Assembly: GCF_009909185.1 (NCBI RefSeq)
Contig: NZ_JAAAMV010000017.1
Coordinates: 1-64,000, forward strand
Source of the DNA: Paenibacillus glycinis
GTDB taxonomy: Bacteria > Bacillota > Bacilli > Paenibacillales > Paenibacillaceae
Direction of reading: 5' to 3'
DNA length: 64,000 nucleotides
The notes beneath the pieces were generated by a model that was not told where the DNA came from, did not search any database, and saw nothing but the letters and a program-made list of their open reading frames with translations. A program made the position numbers and the translations under genes. Positions 57,949 to 64,000 of this stretch are shown one piece after another (the stretch's first letter is position 1; each line of letters begins with the position of its first letter).

Positions 57949-58539
57949 ATGAAGCAGGAAGAACGAAGACAGCTGACCACTCGGCACCTGTTGGAGGCGA
58001 CGAAGGCGCTGATCGGGGAGAAGGGCTGCCACGTCATCACGATGAAGGACATCATGGAACGGTCCGAGCTGTCCAAAGGCGCGATTTTCCATTACGTGAA
58101 GAGCAAGTACGAGCTGTTCGCCTGGGTGCTGGAGGAAAGCCTGTCCGATACGAACGACCGGTTCGAGGACGAGGTCGAGCGCCACGGCGGTTCGTTCGAG
58201 GAGCCGATGCAGCTGCTGGCGAAGCGTTTCGCCGGATTGGAGGACGCCGGAAGCCCGACCAACAAGGTGCTCATGTATTTGCTGGGCAAGGAGGATGAGC
58301 CGGCCGTCGCCGAGGTGCTAAGGCAATTTTACGAGCGGTCCGTCCGGTTCTCCAAGCAATGGATCGTCACGGGACAGCGGCATGGCGTGATTCCGGATTC
58401 GGTCGATGCTGACAGGACGGCGGAATTGTTCGTGGTGCTGGCGCTCGGCCTGCGGGCGAGAGCGTCGATTCCGAACGCGGCGCGGGCGTTCACGGCGGAG
58501 CATTTCGCCTTGTTCGTGAGCGGCAGCCTGCGCGGCTAG
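57949..58539 (+). CDS. TetR/AcrR family transcriptional regulator
   Basis: A 196-residue repressor. DNA-binding domain: LLEATKALIGEKGCHVITMK and LSKGAIFHYVKSKYELF. A Cys at about residue 27 lies in the first helices. The C-terminal ligand domain is not assigned. CGGAGGAAA precedes ATG 57949. It is followed 82 bases later by a DoxX-type membrane protein; the promoter has a canonical operator, so autorepression and control of the DoxX gene are likely. Confidence 0.88.
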   Translation: MKQEERRQLTTRHLLEATKALIGEKGCHVITMKDIMERSELSKGAIFHYVKSKYELFAWVLEESLSDTNDRFEDEVERHGGSFEEPMQLLAKRFAGLEDAGSPTNKVLMYLLGKEDEPAVAEVLRQFYERSVRFSKQWIVTGQRHGVIPDSVDADRTAELFVVLALGLRARASIPNAARAFTAEHFALFVSGSLRG

Positions 58540-58621
58540 CGCGCAGGCTGCGCCGCGAGGACGTCGGCGCAGCGTCTCGGACTGGATAACCTTGGTTCGC
58601 TAAACACGGGGAGGAATTGAA

Positions 58622-59068
58622 ATGGCGCCTTTTATCGTCTTGACCGGTTCATGCATTTTGTTTCGCATCCTGGGTTTCGCCGGCGTACCGTATCTCGCGG
58701 ATTGGCAGCATTCGCTGCAGGCGGCCGTCGCGGCCATGCTGCTCTTGACGGCTTCGGCGCACTGGGGCAAGCGCCGCCCGGATCTGATCAGGATAGTCCC
58801 GCGCTCGCTGCCGAACGCGGCGGGCATCGTCACGGTGACGGGCTTGCTGGAGATCGCGGCCGCCGCGGCTATCCTGATTCCGGCGTATTCGCACGCAGCG
58901 GCCGTTTGCTTGGCCGTCTTCTTCGTGCTGATCTTCCCGGCCAACGTGCGGGGGGCGCGGGAGAAGCTGACGATCGGCGGCAGACCGGTGCCCGGACTTA
59001 TCGCGCGGACCGTCCTGCAGTTCGCGTTCATCGCGGCGGCGCTGCTGGCTTCCCCGATGATCTTCTAA
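58622..59068 (+). CDS. DoxX family membrane protein
   Basis: A 148-residue protein with four membrane helices and the DoxX pattern GVPYLADWQHSLQAAVAAML... then GLLEIAAAAAILIP and a final hydrophobic segment. DoxX-like proteins have been linked to thiol or quinone stress, but the role here is unknown. GGGGAGGAATTG precedes the start. It probably belongs to the TetR regulon directly upstream. Confidence 0.8.
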   Translation: MAPFIVLTGSCILFRILGFAGVPYLADWQHSLQAAVAAMLLLTASAHWGKRRPDLIRIVPRSLPNAAGIVTVTGLLEIAAAAAILIPAYSHAAAVCLAVFFVLIFPANVRGAREKLTIGGRPVPGLIARTVLQFAFIAAALLASPMIF

Positions 59069-59134
59069 CGTCGCGCCGAGACGATGCTCTATGCCTAACA
59101 GGCGGATTAAACAGGTAACCGAACACGACAATCG

Positions 59135-59172
59135 AGCGGCTATCCGGGACTTTCCCGGGCAGCCGCTTTTTG
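59135..59172. terminator. Bidirectional terminator
   Basis: AGCGGCT-AT-CCGGGA pairs with TCCCGGG-C-AGCCGCT, followed by TTTTTG, between the convergent DoxX and TetR genes. Confidence 0.75.
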
Positions 59173-59183
59173 TCGCGCAACCG

Positions 59184-59912
59184 CTAGGACTCGCGATGTA
59201 CGCCAAGTAGCTGCGCGCGAAATCCGTCCAGCAGCACGTCCAAGCCGAACCTGAATTCCTCGTCGCCGTTCATCGAGACGGTAAAGGCCGCCAGCCGGAC
59301 GAAATGAGGATACCGCTCCTGCGGCAGCGCGAGGATCTGCTTCGCATAGCCGTTCTCCGCCTCGTCCTGCCGTTGCCGCGCGGCCTGCGCCCGCTCGCGC
59401 AGCCGGGTTTCTTCCTCGACGAAGCCGTAAATATAATTTTTGAGCATGGCAGCCAGCCAAGGTACCCGTTCATCCGCGAAACCGGCTTCGGCCAGCGTGC
59501 GGTACAAATATTCGATATGGTCCAACCGATTCGGACTGGCTGCATGCGCCGCGTTCATGATCGGCACGGCATCGCGGAACCGAAGCAAGCTGGCGCGAAA
59601 GCTCTCCGCCCACGACCTCAACTGCGCCGGCCAAGCCGCGGTGGGATCGGGAATAGGGATGCCGAAGCTGATTTCCTCCGCCAACAGATGCAGCAGCTGC
59701 TCCTTGTCCTTCACGTGGTAGTATAGCGCTGCGGCTTTCACGCCGAGGACGTCGGCGATTTTGCGCATGCTGATGGCATCCAGGCCCTCATGCTGCAGCA
59801 GCTGCAGCACCGCGCCAACAATGCGCGCGCGGTCAAGCGGGGTATGAAGAGGTTCGGTGCCGATAATGCCGTTTCCCTCGGTTGACGAGGGGTGAATGCG
59901 TCTTCTTGCCAT
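59184..59912 (-). CDS. TetR family regulator with TetR_C-type domain
   Basis: A 242-residue regulator of the class with a tetracycline-repressor-like C-terminal domain. DNA-binding part: ARIVGAVLQLLQHEGLDAIS and LGVKAAALYYHVKDKEQLL. The C-terminal helices (about 95-225) resemble TetR_C. TTGGAGGT precedes the start. It is divergent from the hypothetical gene at 60023 and the shared AT-rich spacer has dyad-like TAAC...GTTA elements (59966-59998), so that gene is a possible target. Confidence 0.85.
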   Translation of the reverse strand: MARRRIHPSSTEGNGIIGTEPLHTPLDRARIVGAVLQLLQHEGLDAISMRKIADVLGVKAAALYYHVKDKEQLLHLLAEEISFGIPIPDPTAAWPAQLRSWAESFRASLLRFRDAVPIMNAAHAASPNRLDHIEYLYRTLAEAGFADERVPWLAAMLKNYIYGFVEEETRLRERAQAARQRQDEAENGYAKQILALPQERYPHFVRLAAFTVSMNGDEEFRFGLDVLLDGFRAQLLGVHRES

Positions 59913-60022
59913 GCGGGCTCGACCTCCAAGTATGCTGTTGACAAGTATAGCACAAACAATTAATCTAACGATATTAAATTACTATTTATCACTGTTAAAT
60001 TATAATGGGGAGACGATGAACG

Positions 60023-60706
60023 ATGAAGGCAAGCACCATTGAAGCGATAACCCGCATGGCCGGAGAGACGCTTGCGCGCGCCTGGCGGGCGGTATTCGAA
60101 GATCGACATGACGAGTTGACGGAAATGTTCGCCGCACACGGCGACCGCGCCTACGGCGTATGGATCCAGCGGTTCATGCTGCCCGTTGCCGCCAGGCTTG
60201 CGGAAGACGGATACGACATCAAGCCCGGCTTCAACCGAAAGGATTCCGTGGAGAATTGGGGTCCGCCGGAAGAGCGCGAGCGCTGCGCCTGGTACGTCGT
60301 GCGGACGGCGGACGGGGACGCGCTGGGAACGATGGTGCTCCAGGTGTATCACTCGCACCGTTCGTTTCGCCTGCCGTGCGCTCCGCGGCTGCTTGCGCTG
60401 GAAGCGACGGAGCGGGAGGCTATCGTCGCCGCGCTCTCCGACCCGTCCTTTCGGATCCGCTGGGATCTCCCGCAGGAGCGGCTGCCGCTGAAGGAACCGC
60501 AAGGCGAGACCGCGCGGCAGTCGTTCGAGTACGCGACGGACACCTCTTTCGGCGACGGCTTGAAGCCTGGCGACGACGGCCAGCTGCACGGCTGGAACCT
60601 CGACGACGCGCTCGGCCGCTGGGGCCGGTACGGCTGGGAGCTCGTCTCCGTCGTGCCGGCATCGGGCAGGCTCGTTGCTTTCTTCCGGCGGCCCTGTTCC
60701 GATTGA
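60023..60706 (+). CDS. Uncharacterised protein with DUF4177-like C terminus
   Basis: A 227-residue cytoplasmic protein that I do not recognise as a whole. It has many Trp and aromatic residues (ENWGPPEERERCAWYVVR). The last ~45 residues, WNLDDALGRWGRYGWELVSV followed by a strand ending FFRRP, resemble DUF4177-type domains (GWELVSVV...FKR). A perfect TATAAT at 60001-60006 lies 17 bases before the ATG, close for a promoter, and GGGGAGACGATG provides the ribosome binding site. Divergent from a TetR gene, which may regulate it. Confidence 0.7.
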   Translation: MKASTIEAITRMAGETLARAWRAVFEDRHDELTEMFAAHGDRAYGVWIQRFMLPVAARLAEDGYDIKPGFNRKDSVENWGPPEERERCAWYVVRTADGDALGTMVLQVYHSHRSFRLPCAPRLLALEATEREAIVAALSDPSFRIRWDLPQERLPLKEPQGETARQSFEYATDTSFGDGLKPGDDGQLHGWNLDDALGRWGRYGWELVSVVPASGRLVAFFRRPCSD

Positions 60707-60721
60707 GGAACGAGGTCCGCG

Positions 60722-60751
60722 TCATATCGCCGGCCGCAGGGTTCATACAAT
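60722..60751 (+). promoter_or_regulatory. SigE-like promoter
   Basis: TCATATC (60722-60728), 15 bases and a perfect CATACAAT (60744-60751) match the early mother-cell consensus kmATATT-N14/15-CATACAnT with one -35 mismatch. It would transcribe the short frame at 60791 and the Lys/Pro-rich-tailed methyltransferase gene. Confidence 0.5.
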
Positions 60752-60790
60752 GACTGTATGGAGCAATTCGGAGGAGGGCGGTCTTCTATC

Positions 60791-60904
60791 ATGGCTGCAA
60801 TATTCGGCTGCAAGGATTCGGTGCATGTAAGGCATTGCGGCACGGCGGCAAGGGACGATGCATCGCGGGCGATGAAGCGGGGGGCTGCGCATGCATCGCG
60901 TTGA
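60791..60904 (+). CDS. Possible 37-residue leader or coupled peptide
   Basis: A short frame beginning MAAIFGCKDSVHVRHCG with GGAGGAGGG 12 bases upstream; it ends 14 bases inside the next gene, an arrangement for translational coupling. It contains two Cys and two His. No homologue is recognised, and it may simply be a leader. Confidence 0.33.
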   Translation: MAAIFGCKDSVHVRHCGTAARDDASRAMKRGAAHASR

Positions 60905-61952
60905 TCTGGGCTGCGGAGCCGACAAGCACCGCGAATGCGTCGGCATCGACATCATGCCGTCCGTTCATCCCGATATCGTGCATGATTTGAACGACAGGCT
61001 GCCGTTGGAGGACAATTCCGTGTCCTTCCTGCTCGCGAGCAGAAGCTTGGAGTACGCGAAGGATCTCGGAAGCGTGATGAAAGAGATCTACCGGGTCTGC
61101 AAGCACAAAGCGGTCGTCTGCATCGTCGCTCCGCATGCCCAGGCCGCGATTCATATCGCGAATCCGGCGGTCCGCAGCCATTTCAACGAATACACGCCGT
61201 ATTATTTGACGCCGAAGGAGCATCACCGCGAAATCGTATCGGCCTCGCAGTTTTCGCCGGAGTTCATTGCCGAAGAGGATCTCGGGGTCGATTTCCGACT
61301 GCTGCGCATGGAGTTTTTTTACTTCCCGCTTTATTTGTCGCCGCTCTACGAGCCGGGAGAACGAATCGGCCTGATGGACGTGCAGCATAACATGGTCGAT
61401 GAGATCCTGTATCATTTCGCGGTCGTCAAAGAGCCGGTCACCAAGCAAGAATGCAGCATTCTGGCCGGGTCCCAATTGGAGGAACCGGCCCGCATCAAGG
61501 AGCGGCGCCTCCACGACAGCATGCTCACGAGGCAAAATGCCGAGAATGTCATCGAATCCGAGCCCGTCACGCGGGCCGAGGGTGAGGAAGAGCAACGCGC
61601 AGCGGAGGAAAACGGCCGAAAGAAGGCGGCAGGCACGATCAAGCCGAAGGCCAGGACCGATTCGAAAGCGGCTCCGAAGACCAGCCCCAATTCCGAACCT
61701 AAAGGCAAACCCGAATCGAAGACCGGTCCCAAAAGCGACCCCAGAGGCAAACCCGAATCGAAGCCCGATGCCAAGCCCAAAGCCGATTCGAAGGCCGGCC
61801 CCAAATCCGATCCGAAAACGAAGCCGAAGGCGAAACCTTCGAAGGCCGGCGCCGCGAAATCCAATAAGCAGATGCAAATCAAGATGGTGGAACCGGAAAA
61901 GCCGGAAGTCGTCCGGCGTCCCTCGCGCGTGGTGTATTTGCGCAAAGACTAA
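60891..61952 (+). CDS. SAM-methyltransferase-like protein with Lys/Pro-rich tail
   Basis: A 353-residue protein. Residues 1-200 are a compact methyltransferase fold: it starts directly with motif I (MHRVDLGCGADKH), then GIDIMPSVHPDIVHDLNDRL, LLASRSLEYAKD and EIYRVCKHKAVVCIVAPH. From about residue 225 to 340 it is a low-complexity, strongly basic tail built of Lys-Pro, Ser-Lys and Asp-Pro steps (PKGKPESKTGPKSDPRGKPE), ending in RRPSRVVYLRKD. The tail could bind nucleic acid, teichoic acid or another polyanion. The SigE-like promoter upstream suggests a sporulation role. GGGGGG precedes the ATG. Confidence 0.75.
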   Translation: MHRVDLGCGADKHRECVGIDIMPSVHPDIVHDLNDRLPLEDNSVSFLLASRSLEYAKDLGSVMKEIYRVCKHKAVVCIVAPHAQAAIHIANPAVRSHFNEYTPYYLTPKEHHREIVSASQFSPEFIAEEDLGVDFRLLRMEFFYFPLYLSPLYEPGERIGLMDVQHNMVDEILYHFAVVKEPVTKQECSILAGSQLEEPARIKERRLHDSMLTRQNAENVIESEPVTRAEGEEEQRAAEENGRKKAAGTIKPKARTDSKAAPKTSPNSEPKGKPESKTGPKSDPRGKPESKPDAKPKADSKAGPKSDPKTKPKAKPSKAGAAKSNKQMQIKMVEPEKPEVVRRPSRVVYLRKD

Positions 61953-62010
61953 CCGAGAGAAGCGGCCCGGAAAACGGCAATTTGCCGTTCTCGGGGCCGA
62001 TTTCGTCGCG

Positions 62011-62478
62011 CTAGGCTTGCTTGGCCTTGGCGTTCTTCTGAATGAGGGAAATCTGGCCGGCATGGATGCCGGTATGGTACATGAGCCGGCCGACCGCCTC
62101 GAGCGGCGTCGTCGCGGGACCGCCCATCGGCGATTCGACGGGCTCGGTCCAGGCTTCCTCGGGGAGGTCTCGCATGGCATTGCGCAGATGCTCGTTGGAA
62201 TCGCCCAGCAGCTGCAGCAACTCGTTCAGGGTAGCCTCTCCGCCGCCGTCGCCGGCCGGTCCGGCGTTGGTCGAGAGCCGGATCCCTTCCGGTATCGGCT
62301 TACGAAAGAACCATTCCGTGAACATGAATTCGACTTCCGCGTTATGCTTCAGCATATAACCGATGGAAGCGGGACCGAGCTTCAGCGCCAGGTCTTCCTG
62401 GGGCAGCTGCGAGGCGGTGCGGAAGAAGCGGGACTGGATGGCGCTCCAAATGGGAAGTACGGAATCATAGTGGCTCAT
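62011..62478 (-). CDS. DinB family protein
   Basis: A 155-residue DinB-like four-helix-bundle protein. The metal-binding histidines are probably His44 or its neighbourhood (YMLKHNAEVEF), and His134/His138 in LMYHTGIHAGQISLI. The reaction is not known; relatives are thiol transferases or metalloenzymes. ATG 62478 has AAAGGAA eight bases upstream. It lies 41 bases downstream of the HugZ-like gene in the same direction and may be cotranscribed. Confidence 0.82.
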   Translation of the reverse strand: MSHYDSVLPIWSAIQSRFFRTASQLPQEDLALKLGPASIGYMLKHNAEVEFMFTEWFFRKPIPEGIRLSTNAGPAGDGGGEATLNELLQLLGDSNEHLRNAMRDLPEEAWTEPVESPMGGPATTPLEAVGRLMYHTGIHAGQISLIQKNAKAKQA

Positions 62479-62519
62479 AACGGCATTCCTTTCTATTCGC
62501 GAATATGGAGGATGGCAGA

Positions 62520-63032
62520 TCAGGCTTTCGTCGACGTCTGGCCGTGGCCATCGCGGTTGACGTGATCGAAGGTATCGCCGGCTAGGTCGATATCGTAGGC
62601 TTGCCCGAATCCCGCGACGTATCGGCCCTCCCGGGCGGCAAGCTCGAACAGGGAAAAATCGAGTCCGCGCAGCATGGCGATCATGTTCCCGCCGAATCTG
62701 CCTTCGAACAGCGCGAATATTTCTTCGTGTCCTTCGTTCCCGACATTGGCGGCCTTGCAAACGAAGCGCGCGCGTTGGCGGGCGAACAGATTCGCGGTGC
62801 GGGATTCGTCCTCGATCAGCATGACGTCGACGAGCGGATTGCTTTCGAGATGACGGAAATGGTTCGCGATCCGGCTGATGTAGATGTAGAACCGGCCGTC
62901 ATGCTTCACGAACGGAGCATAAGAGATGAACGGGCTGCCGCTTTCGTCGACGGTGCTGAGCAGGAGCGATTTCAGGCTGTCGGCGAAGAGCAGATACTGC
63001 TGTTTGATCTTGTCGTGATCGATCGGTTTCAA
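62520..63032 (-). CDS. HugZ-like pyridoxamine-phosphate-oxidase-fold protein (heme utilisation)
   Basis: A 170-residue split-barrel protein similar to HugZ/HutZ-type heme-degrading or heme-binding proteins: SLLLSTVDESGSPFISYAPF, FYIYISRIANHFRHLESNP, LFARQRARFVCKA and the C-terminal AREGRYVAGFGQAYDID, with a His-containing tail (DHVNRDGHG). The start is a TTG at 63032 preceded by a strong GGGGAGG. A consensus Fur box sits in a promoter about 320 bases upstream on the same strand, which supports an iron-starvation role, probably iron recovery from heme. Confidence 0.8.
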   Translation of the reverse strand: MKPIDHDKIKQQYLLFADSLKSLLLSTVDESGSPFISYAPFVKHDGRFYIYISRIANHFRHLESNPLVDVMLIEDESRTANLFARQRARFVCKAANVGNEGHEEIFALFEGRFGGNMIAMLRGLDFSLFELAAREGRYVAGFGQAYDIDLAGDTFDHVNRDGHGQTSTKA

Positions 63033-63220
63033 ATCGTTTCCTCCCCTTCTCTTATAGTAGATGTTCGCGGTCCGGAGTCCCGGCGTGGCACGGAATATTC
63101 GATTCCGGCAGTTTCTGCGGTTGATTCGGGCACGGGCGGCGCGAGCCGAATGCGTCCGTTTTCGGCAGCGCCGCGCGAGTAGGGACGTTTGTCGCCCGGG
63201 CGGCCTCGTCAACGAAGGCA

Positions 63221-63304
63221 TTAGCTCCGTTCCGTGCTTTGCAAGGCGGCCGTTATCGCCAGGAGCGAGGCAAGCGGCACGGCTTTGGAAACGGCTTGGT
63301 TCAT
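63221..63304 (-). CDS. Possible 27-residue leader peptide
   Basis: A short frame beginning MNQAVSKAVPLASLLAITAA, preceded by TGGAGGG 11 bases upstream and about 40 bases after the predicted transcript start. The hydrophobic middle looks like a truncated signal sequence. It may be a leader or the remains of a lost exported protein. Confidence 0.3.
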   Translation of the reverse strand: MNQAVSKAVPLASLLAITAALQSTERS

Positions 63305-63349
63305 GATACGGAAAACCCTCCATAGGGTATCGATAATGAATGCACTCGA

Positions 63350-63378
63350 ATTATACCAATAATGATAATCATTATCAA
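63350..63378 (-). promoter_or_regulatory. Promoter with Fur box
   Basis: On the minus strand TTGATA (63378-63373), 17 bases and TATAAT (63355-63350) form a strong promoter. TGATAATCATTATCA (63363-63377) is a perfect 7-1-7 Fur box overlapping the -35 and spacer, so transcription toward the HugZ-like gene should be repressed by iron. Confidence 0.85.
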
Positions 63379-63455
63379 TTGAATTTTTGGCGATGCATGG
63401 AAATCCTCCGCTTGCGTGATAAGTGGGCTGCCTGTAAACCGTATATGCATAAAAC

Positions 63456-63490
63456 AGCGGCGCGCTTCCCCGAACGGGGAGCGCGCCGCT
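63456..63490 (-). terminator. Terminator of the NRPS gene
   Basis: AGCGGCGCGC and GCGCGCCGCT with inner CCCC/GGGG form a strong stem; on the minus strand it is followed by GTTTTATG. Confidence 0.75.
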
Positions 63491-63564
63491 GCCGTACTTC
63501 CACGAAGCACGGGACCATCTCGCCTTGCGGCGATCCGGCATCCGGCTTTCGATGGAAGGTTATC

Positions 63565-64000
63565 TTAAGAAGTTACCGCCGGCATTGCCGGAGCAGACGG
63601 CCAATACCCGATGTCCGCCGCGTACGCGATCATCCGGCGCAGGAAATCGCGATCCGGCTCCGCGCAGCCGATTCCCGTGCCGCTCAGCAGCGCGGTCGTT
63701 TCCGCGCAACCGTAGCGGTACGCGGAATTTTTGGCGCCGTCGCCTTCCAGCTGCGCCATTGCCAGCTTGACCGCCTCGAGGTTGCCGGTCGCGCCGCTGT
63801 GCATCAGCCATTCGCCGTAAGCGGATGGCGCCAGGGTCTCGATGTCGTAGCCGAAGCCCCGCAGACCGTCCAGCAGCTGCGAATACGGCAGCTGCACCGG
63901 GTTGCAGATGTGGTACACGCATCCGATCGTATCGGGACGCAGGGCCAGATGGACGATCGACTGCCCGGCATAATCGATCGGCGTGAAGTCCACGTCCCAG
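63565..64000 (-). CDS. C-terminal end of an NRPS thioester-reductase domain (partial)
   Basis: The last 145 residues of a protein whose start lies beyond the right edge. WDVDFTPIDYAGQSIVHLAL, VYHICNPVQLPYSQLLDGLR and YGEWLM match the C-terminal part of NAD(P)H-dependent thioester-reductase domains that release products of nonribosomal peptide synthetases and carboxylic acid reductases. Next to a Fur-controlled heme gene, a reductively released siderophore (myxochelin-like) is a plausible product, but the assembly domains are not visible. The frame is open to the window edge. Confidence 0.8.
   Translation of the reverse strand, partial: WDVDFTPIDYAGQSIVHLALRPDTIGCVYHICNPVQLPYSQLLDGLRGFGYDIETLAPSAYGEWLMHSGATGNLEAVKLAMAQLEGDGAKNSAYRYGCAETTALLSGTGIGCAEPDRDFLRRMIAYAADIGYWPSAPAMPAVTS

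Larger units (their letters stand above)
63033..63564. other. Regulatory region between NRPS end and HugZ-like gene
   Basis: This 532-base stretch holds, in minus-strand order, the NRPS terminator, a Fur-box promoter, a 27-codon frame (63304-63221) and about 190 bases with no recognisable coding content before the HugZ-like start. Confidence 0.6.

Overview
The window looks like chromosome of an aerobic, spore-forming, high-GC member of the Paenibacillaceae (Paenibacillus or Cohnella type). This is inferred from gene content and style, not from any marker gene: AAAGGAGG-type ribosome binding sites, YesM/YesN-type two-component systems beside MsmEFG-type sugar ABC genes, a giant SLH-anchored glycosidase, a BclA-like collagen-triplet protein, spore-type cupins, a BceRS-BceAB module and a bacillithiol transferase. 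No rRNA, tRNA, IS element, phage or CRISPR array was seen.

Layout. 0-5.4 kb: UPF0173 metallo-hydrolase, a decayed FecCD permease tail, an anti-sigma/ECF sigma pair, a cupredoxin lipoprotein and a broken secreted COG4315-cupredoxin gene, all on the minus strand. 5.4-10.6 kb: a hypothetical gene, a MarR regulator with two mirror-image operators, an NmrA-type oxidoreductase and a GH116 glycosidase. 10.8-25.6 kb: a carbohydrate locus with sensor kinase, AraC-type response regulator, binding lipoprotein, two permeases (one with a large extra extracytoplasmic segment), a DUF4038/GH140-like hydrolase and a 1893-residue secreted GH42-like protein ending in three SLH domains. 25.7-27.5 kb: MarR-MFS efflux pair.

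27.5-39.8 kb is the most distinctive part and reads as a spore-surface island. It has two cupins, one a full bicupin of the oxalate decarboxylase family with an altered lid, behind a SigK-like promoter. After a beta-propeller secreted protein comes a 1215-residue collagen-like protein carrying five CBM5/12-like modules, co-directional with a two-domain glycosyltransferase. Divergent from that is an operon of methyltransferase, SunS-like glycosyltransferase-TPR and two more methyltransferases. The divergent operons share a short intergenic region with two face-to-face SigE-like promoters, which suggests that the collagen-like protein is made in the mother cell and decorated with methylated glycans by its neighbours.

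40-64 kb: TetR-DHA2 efflux, BceAB transporter with convergent BceRS, MFS/HxlR, BstA, formylglycine-generating enzyme without a sulfatase, Rrf2-AbrB permease-YecD-like hydrolase, an SgrR-like regulator, ArsR-SRPBCC, a lipoprotein with an APH-like kinase, TetR-DoxX, another TetR, an uncharacterised protein, a methyltransferase with a Lys/Pro-rich tail behind a second SigE-like promoter, a DinB protein, and at the right edge a Fur-controlled HugZ-like gene downstream of an NRPS thioester-reductase terminus. The last pair hints at a siderophore cluster beyond the window.
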